DNA of 64,000 nt from Cotesia glomerata (Eukaryota; Arthropoda; Insecta; Hymenoptera; Braconidae): the NCBI RefSeq assembly GCF_020080835.1, contig NC_058158.1, positions 20,794,430 to 20,858,429 of the forward strand, written 5' to 3'. Within the stretch, counting starts at the first letter, position 1, and each line of letters begins with the position of its first letter. The notes beneath the pieces are model-generated. The model saw only the letters and a program-made list of their open reading frames with translations. It was not told where the DNA came from and ran no database searches. Made by a program: the position numbers and the translations under genes. Positions 58,660 through 64,000 of this stretch are shown piece after piece.

Positions 58660-59298
58660 TATTTGCAGTAAGATTTTATTTATTTTTTTTTTTCACTATA
58701 ATTATTACAATCATTTAATCGTTGAATATAAAATAAAAAAACTATGAAATTTAATAAAAAAGTATTATGATTTAATAATAATAATAGATATCAAAATCAA
58801 GAAAACAAATATAAAAGTATATAAACAAAATGATAGAAACTAAAATAAAAATAAATCAAAATCAAAGAAACAAATATAAAAATATATAAACAAAATAATA
58901 AAAAATAAAATAAAAATAAAAAATTATATTTAAATTATTTATAATATAATTATTATATATATATTATTTATCACATAACAGTATTGCTTTTTTATTTATT
59001 TTAACTTCCAGGAAATAATTCATGACAATCTATACATATTATTATTGTTAAAATTGGAGAAGAAAAAATTGAGCCATATAAAAATTTTTTAAGTGATAAA
59101 CATACTGTAATGAATATTAAAATTTTTATTATATTTAAACTTAAAGTAGAATAATTTCTAACGAGCAAAAATCATAAATATATCAATTATATTATTATTG
59201 ATTAATTTTTTATTAATTCAAACATAATATATTATAATATTAAGAATATATATGAAAATTTTTGTAAACGGAACGGGGGTCCGCTGTTTGTACCCCTT
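58660..59298. other. No further gene seen
   Basis: 3' flank of the two-exon gene: AT-rich, with A-rich imperfect repeats (AAATCAAAATCAA.. words, 58790-58920). Confidence 0.35.
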
Positions 59299-59829
59299 TG
59301 TTATGTCCAAGGGCGTTTAAGTGGTAGCGTAAACGGTGGAGGTTTGGACTAACGGTTTAAAGAATACGCAACGGAGTTTTAATTCCGTTGTTTTAATTAT
59401 TTATGTTGGACGTTTTCGACGGATGAATTTACCACGCCTTCTTTTGAGACTGAACACGGATTTTATTAGGAATAGATGTACTTACTCTTTGCAGGATTTT
59501 TGTTGTTACCGGATCCGTGATCCCGGGGCCGCTGTTAGCGCCTTTTCCTTGAATTGGCCCTCTGGTTGGTCCTTGCAGCGGATGGAGTTGGATAAATTTG
59601 AAGCTGCTTACTTTAAGGGCTTCTCATTTTCACGAAATGAATTAACTCGAAACTGATTTCACTTCTTTTGATATTTATTTTTATAACCACAAAACTTACA
59701 CTTTCACAATCTTAATTTTAACGTAATTTATTTTAATGAATTTTATTGATTTGGTTGAGCTAACGTCCTCCAGTCCCCCGTAGGGTAAAGTGCGCAAATT
59801 TAGCTATAAAAGATCTTAAGTTACTTATT

Positions 59830-60108
59830 GACCGAACTCTCGCCTAAGTGCAGGGCAAATTAGAACTTTGAGGGTCCGGTTCTCTAGATTTTCTTATTGA
59901 TCAAAATCTCGCCTAAGTGCAGGGCAAATTAAGAACTTTGAGATTTTGACTCTCTAAATTTTATCTACAGACCGAAATCTCGCCTAATTGCAGGGCAAAT
60001 TAGAACTTTGAGAATCCCGACTCGTAGATATTAATAACTAATACGTGGCCTGCCGGTTGAAACTGCGTCCAAACTTCCTTTAAGTGCGGAGCAAATTAAA
60101 GCAAAGGA
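59830..60108. repeat. Hairpins sharing a GTGCAGGGCAAATTA loop, in solo LTR
   Basis: Loop CCTAAGTGCAGGGCAAATTA with small variants is flanked by different complementary arms: GACCGAACTCTC/GAGGGTCCGGTTC (59830-59882, with a bulge and mispairs), TCAAAATCTC/GAGATTTTGA (59901-59949, perfect), CCGAAATCTC/GAGAATCCCGA (59972-60020). The same loop, AAGTGCGGAGCAAATTA, reappears with stem TCCTTT/AAAGGA at 60076-60108 and in the next two 145-bp repeats. Confidence 0.75.
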
Positions 60109-60458
60109 CTCTACAAGGCACGGGCCCGTCAGTTAAACGCGGAAGTCGAATTAACCAACTAAGACCTGGTTTACACTTAAAACTAATACGTGGCCTGTCG
60201 GTTGAAACCGCGTCCAAACTTCCTTTAAGTGCGGAGCAAATTAAAGCAAAGGACTCTACAAGGCACGGGCCCGTCAGTTAAACGCGGAAGTCGAATTAAC
60301 CAACTAAGACCTGGTTTACACTTAAAACTAATACGTGGCCTGCCGGTTGAAACCGCGTCCAAACTTCCTTTAAGTGCGGAGCAAATTAAAGCAAAGGACT
60401 CTACAAGGCACGGGCCCGTCAGTTAAACGCGGAAGTCGAATTAATCAACTAAGACGTG
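60036..60458. repeat. 145-bp tandem repeat, three copies
   Basis: Units start at 60036, 60181 and 60326 (AACTAATACGTGGCCTG), nearly identical. Each includes the hairpin TCCTTT/AAAGGA and the palindrome ACGGGCCCGT. Their open frames repeat and are not genes. Confidence 0.95.
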
Positions 60459-60653
60459 GATTTGGCTGTTGATCGCCTTTTTAAAAGCTCGCGGTGCTGA
60501 GATTGCAGAAGTCCCCGCTAGTCAACCAGCAGTCATGTAGCTTAAATTTTATTGTGGCTTTTGCGCATGGAGAAATCTTCCATCTGCGCGGGTGATTTAA
60601 ATCAAGAAAAATGAGAAGAGAGAAAAAAAATTTGCGGGTGGACATAACACCTT

Positions 60654-61200
60654 TATTTGGGCAAATAAATAAATATATTATTTATTTTATTATTTAAAAA
60701 TTCTGATTAAAATCTCTTTAAAAAATATCTTTTAGATTGCTTTTACGAGCAATTTACCTTAATATTCTAAGAATTTAAATTTAAATTTAAAATTAAACTA
60801 TACAACTATTTAAATTTCGTTTAAAAAAATATAATTACTATGAGTAGTATAATCACTATAATGACTATCTGTATTAAATACAGATATTATTTTTTTTCTA
60901 ATTGTAAACTTGTTTAATTAAAAATTTGAACTGCTTCTCGTGGAAGAATTATACCAACACGCCACCACAAAAATTGTTGATGGATTCGGTAATAATAATA
61001 CACAGTCACCATATTTAACTTTTGAAACAGCTGTTCGATAAAAGTTTAACAATGTAATGTGAGTACTTCTCTCAAGTAAAAATAAATTGTTATTTTAAAT
61101 CATTGATAAAATATGTGTACTAAGGTTTTATATTAAAACAAATAACACGATTAAATACTGATTTGCCAATACATCTGTGTATTTTATTAATTATTATATA
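60654..61200. other. No gene seen
   Basis: AT-rich spacer between the solo LTR and the DNA transposon. Confidence 0.35.
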
Positions 61201-64000
61201 TGGGGTATTCCATCCCAAATCGACCACTTTTGACCCCGACCCTTTTCGATTTGGCCGAAAGTTTTCCATCCTTTTCTACCCTATAAAAAACGGTTCTCAG
61301 AATTTTTTTGAATTTTTTTACCTAACTCCAAAAAAGTTATGAATTTTTCAAAAAAATGGCTTTTTTATTTTCAAATAGCCATAACTTTTTCAAAACTAAA
61401 CATTTAGGTACCTTTTTTTTTTTAAATTTTTGTTTTTAGATGTACTTTCCGATAAAAAATATTAAAAAATTTTTGTAAGTCAATACATATGGAATTTTTC
61501 AGTTTTTTGACAAAAATCAATGATTTTTCGAAGTTCGACATTTTTTTTTTTTAATTTTTTTTTTCTAAAATAAACTTTAATCAATTCCACAGTTATCCCT
61601 GTAGAACCCAGATTGGGCCGATTTCTCTTTCTATTTTTTTTATTCAATTGAAAAAAAATTGTTAAATTTTCAAAAATGGAAAAAAAATTTTTTTTCATAA
61701 ATTTTATTTATATAATGAGATAAATACAATTTAACGATTTTACGGCATTACATTCACAATTTAAAGGCTTCATCGATGACTGTAATTAGTAAGATCAATA
61801 ATTGATGCAGCTAAAATTAATTACTTTTCTCTCTGTCGTTTAAATATTTTACAAATTCTGTGTTCATTCGAATTCGAAAAGTTTTTAACTAGTAAACAAC
61901 CATTTTTGTCCGGAATTATACAATGTAGTTGTTGAGTTCCTGTAATCGGTTTCGTTTTCAAAAATCGATCATTTAAATCATTTACTGCTGTGTCATAATC
62001 TTCTTCTGGGGAAAACTTCACTATAATATTCGGCAAGTTATCCGGTGCAGAAGCCCATTCAAAAAGTTCTTCTGGTGTCGTTATTTGTTTGTCTACCGCG
62101 AGTTGGAGACTTGCTCTCGCTGCAAGTCGTTTGAGAATACCACTGATTCCATCACACGGACCTTTCCCATGGGCAGTCGCAAAAAAATGCCATTCAGCAG
62201 GAATATCAAAATCATCTTCGTGGTAATATAAATTTACAAAGTTTTTAAAGTTTTTAAATTGTTGAGGAGCTCCATCAGAAAAATAATAAATCTTGTTACA
62301 ACGTTCAGGAAGACTTTTCACGTAATCAGTTATTATTTCGATGAAAACATGAACAGCAACGGCATCATGTTTGTTAGAATCTGAGATAATTACTAAACTT
62401 TTGTGTTCAAGTTTGTTATTTACTTTATAATAAATAACGACTGGAAAAACTGTTGCCTGATTATTATTCCAGTGAAAACCAGCTGCCGCATTTTGTACTA
62501 CGAAGGCGTAATTTTTTGCAAAATCACAAATAATAACGTATTCGTTTGGTTTCAATGTTTCTTTCAATGTCTTCAAGAATTGGGCTTGCTCCTTAGCAAT
62601 GAACGAATGAGGTAGAAGAATTTCTAACTCACTACAAAATTTTTCCACAAATTCTTCTGTAGGCTTAATAATAGTTTCTAAACTACTTCTCGGTTCTGAT
62701 ATCCAATATTTATATGTAATATTCTCGATTTCCCGGTCCTCAAAACATTTTAGTAAAATTTTACTCAACTCATCGACCCCAGGACAGTTTTTACATCCAC
62801 CTAAATAACACTGAAAAGATGGATTTTCACATATAATCATGCTCAAGTAATCGCTGTAGTGTTTAATGGGCTTTTCTGTGTTCCTTGTCAAAGAATAAAT
62901 ATTTGCACCTAAAATAACAGTAATTTAGTAAACTTAAAATTCACGCATTTATAATTATTAATTAATTTGATAATTACCAAGCATCATTAACTTCACGTTT
63001 TGATGAATCGTACACACGCAGATGGTGTGTGTTCCACTTGCCCCTGCTAACACACAATGTTTTGGTCGCAAAGAAGCGAATTTTGAAAATCCAATTCTCT
63101 CAGCAGGATTTATTTCACAGAAACATTGGTATAATTCTTTTTAAGTTAGACAGGATAAGTCTTTTTGGACGTGTATCCGATTACCATCATCACTTCGAAT
63201 TGATACAAAGTCTTTCATACCGGGCATTTGAGCACTATACTCATCATCGTTGTAAAAATTTTCAACTTTTAATTTTACCTGATCAGTAATTGTCCTCCCT
63301 ATACAAAAATGTTGAGTAATTTAGTTTTCAAGTGTATTTAAAACATCGATTTTACGCTACCCATACCAAATTTCGATTCAGGTGTAGAAAGTAAACCCGT
63401 TTCTTCAACCAAATTTTTTGCTACTCTTGACAAATGTCTTGATGTATTCATAGTTTCACAAATACGTCTCTCACTCCATTTTACAGGTAATAATGTTAAA
63501 ATTTGTATTTTCAAAGACTTATCAGTTTCTTTATCGTTGAATTTATCATACAACATTTTAATTAGAGAGCGAAAATTTTCACCATCGTCATCAATCGATT
63601 CTTCATCTGAAGAAGAAAGCAAAACTTTTTTCAAGCTGTCGGATACCCGATTTATTTTATTGTTCAAAAATTGATTATCATTCAATTTCTTCGATGGAAT
63701 CGGTGATTGATTTAACAATTCTAATGCATGGTTTATTACGGGTAATTGAGTTGCAGCGCTAACTTGGGATCCTGAGCTTGATTGTGATGCTTTGGTTCGC
63801 TATCAAATGACATGGAACCTTAAAAAATAATAGTGAAACATATAGCTACTAGAAATGTATTCAAGTAACGTATAAATAATTAAAAAAACTTACGGAATGA
63901 TAAGGATAATGGGAGATCCGTGGCAGTTGTATTACTATCATTATCAGCCTGATCATTGTTGTCATTATTGTCACTATAGTTGTCTTCACGGTCACTTACA
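61201..64000 (-). mobile_element. DNA transposon, 3' end, running off the window
   Basis: The terminal-looking sequence TGGGGTATTCCATCCCAAAT at 61201 starts a homopolymer-rich, non-coding stretch (61201-61800) that leads to the 3' end of the transposase gene. The other terminus lies beyond 64000, so neither inverted repeat nor target duplication can be checked. Confidence 0.55.
61821..64000 (-). CDS. Putative DDE/D transposase of a superfamily I cannot name, four exons, 5' partial
   Basis: Exons on the minus strand: 64000-63894 (open at the edge, Asp/Asn-rich), 63818-63367 (KIQILTLLPVKWSERRI, a helical DNA-binding-like region), 63298-62978 (IGFSKFASLRPKHCVLAG, GTHTICVCTIHQNVKLM), 62908-61821. 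Introns 63893-63819, 63366-63299 and 62977-62909 have GT..AG ends. The last exon holds acidic residues in VIICDFAKNYAFVVQ, YYFSDGAPQQFKN and HGKGPCDGISG that could form the catalytic triad. Zinc-type Cys pairs occur early in that exon. Similar unnamed proteins are common in arthropod genomes to my knowledge. Exon 3 has two opposite one-base changes at A/T runs (63162-63166 and 63138-63142) that create a TAA between them. Confidence 0.65.

Larger units (their letters stand above)
59299..60649 (+). mobile_element. Solo LTR with CCTT target duplication
   Basis: It starts TGTTATGTCCAAGG and ends GTGGACATAACA (10-bp inverted ends), with CCTT at 59295-59298 and 60650-60653. The 4-bp duplication fits Ty3/gypsy. 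Length 1,351 bp. No internal region, so it is the product of LTR-LTR recombination. It carries the hairpin array and the 145-bp repeats. Similar termini occur at 34958-35937. The orientation is not proven; plus is assumed. Confidence 0.8.

Noticed and set aside
60084..60426. Two identical 65-codon frames
   Set aside because: They repeat with the 145-bp LTR unit and lack protein-like composition.
1..64000. Polydnavirus or nudivirus-derived genes, which can occur in parasitoid wasps
   Set aside because: No recognisable viral structural, replication or virulence gene was seen. All large frames belong to retrotransposons or DNA transposons.

Overview
The window looks like AT-rich nuclear DNA from an insect. 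The reasons are spliceosomal GT-AG introns, intron-containing transposase genes, BEL/Pao and Ty3/gypsy retrotransposons, and a p68/DDX5-type helicase carrying an RS tail. A hymenopteran, perhaps a parasitoid wasp, is my best guess from composition and element types, but nothing here proves it. A run of exactly 100 Ns (24776-24875) marks a scaffold gap. Almost everything recognisable is transposable-element DNA, much of it nested. I see only one candidate for an ordinary small gene (57815-58659) and one unexplained partial ORF at the left edge.

Left part (1-13.3 kb): a decayed gypsy pol on the minus strand (456-3670) abuts a plus-strand DDE transposase relic with a zinc-chelating tail (4.1-6.06 kb). 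A minus-strand LTR with a primer-binding site lies at 8.44 kb. Next come a 1.07 kb foldback element with a 527-bp palindrome (9631-10696) and a tRNA-derived SINE near 11.9 kb.

Middle (13.3-40 kb): a very young 7.86 kb BEL/Pao element (13709-21568, 5-bp target duplication, LTRs differing at two sites) has inserted into an older relative of the foldback element. A second, truncated BEL pol runs on the minus strand into the N gap. Then come a roughly 200-bp satellite (28.26-30.2 kb), LTR pieces, small MITEs (one piggyBac-type nested in another repeat) and three long hairpins at 39.3-39.9 kb.

40.8-53.5 kb: a complete 12,655-bp Mutator-like element with an 8-bp target duplication (GTATTTTA). Its inverted repeats of about 1.5 kb each carry a broken copy of a DDX5-like RNA helicase gene, and its core holds a multi-exon FLYWCH/MULE transposase gene. 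A foldback element, a 630-bp palindromic element and a MITE lie inside it.

Right part (53.5-64 kb): an LTR-like block, a 15-bp minisatellite, the small two-exon gene, a 1,351-bp solo LTR with 4-bp duplication, and the 3' end of a DNA transposon whose four-exon transposase gene runs off the right edge.

Two cross-cutting observations matter most. (1) At least six LTR or LTR-like blocks contain tandem hairpins whose loops are conserved from copy to copy while the stems change together and stay complementary. (2) Otherwise good reading frames are broken again and again by a one-base change at an A or T run of five, which suggests either residual assembly error or a shared mutational habit. Many apparent pseudogenes should be rechecked on reads before they are called dead.
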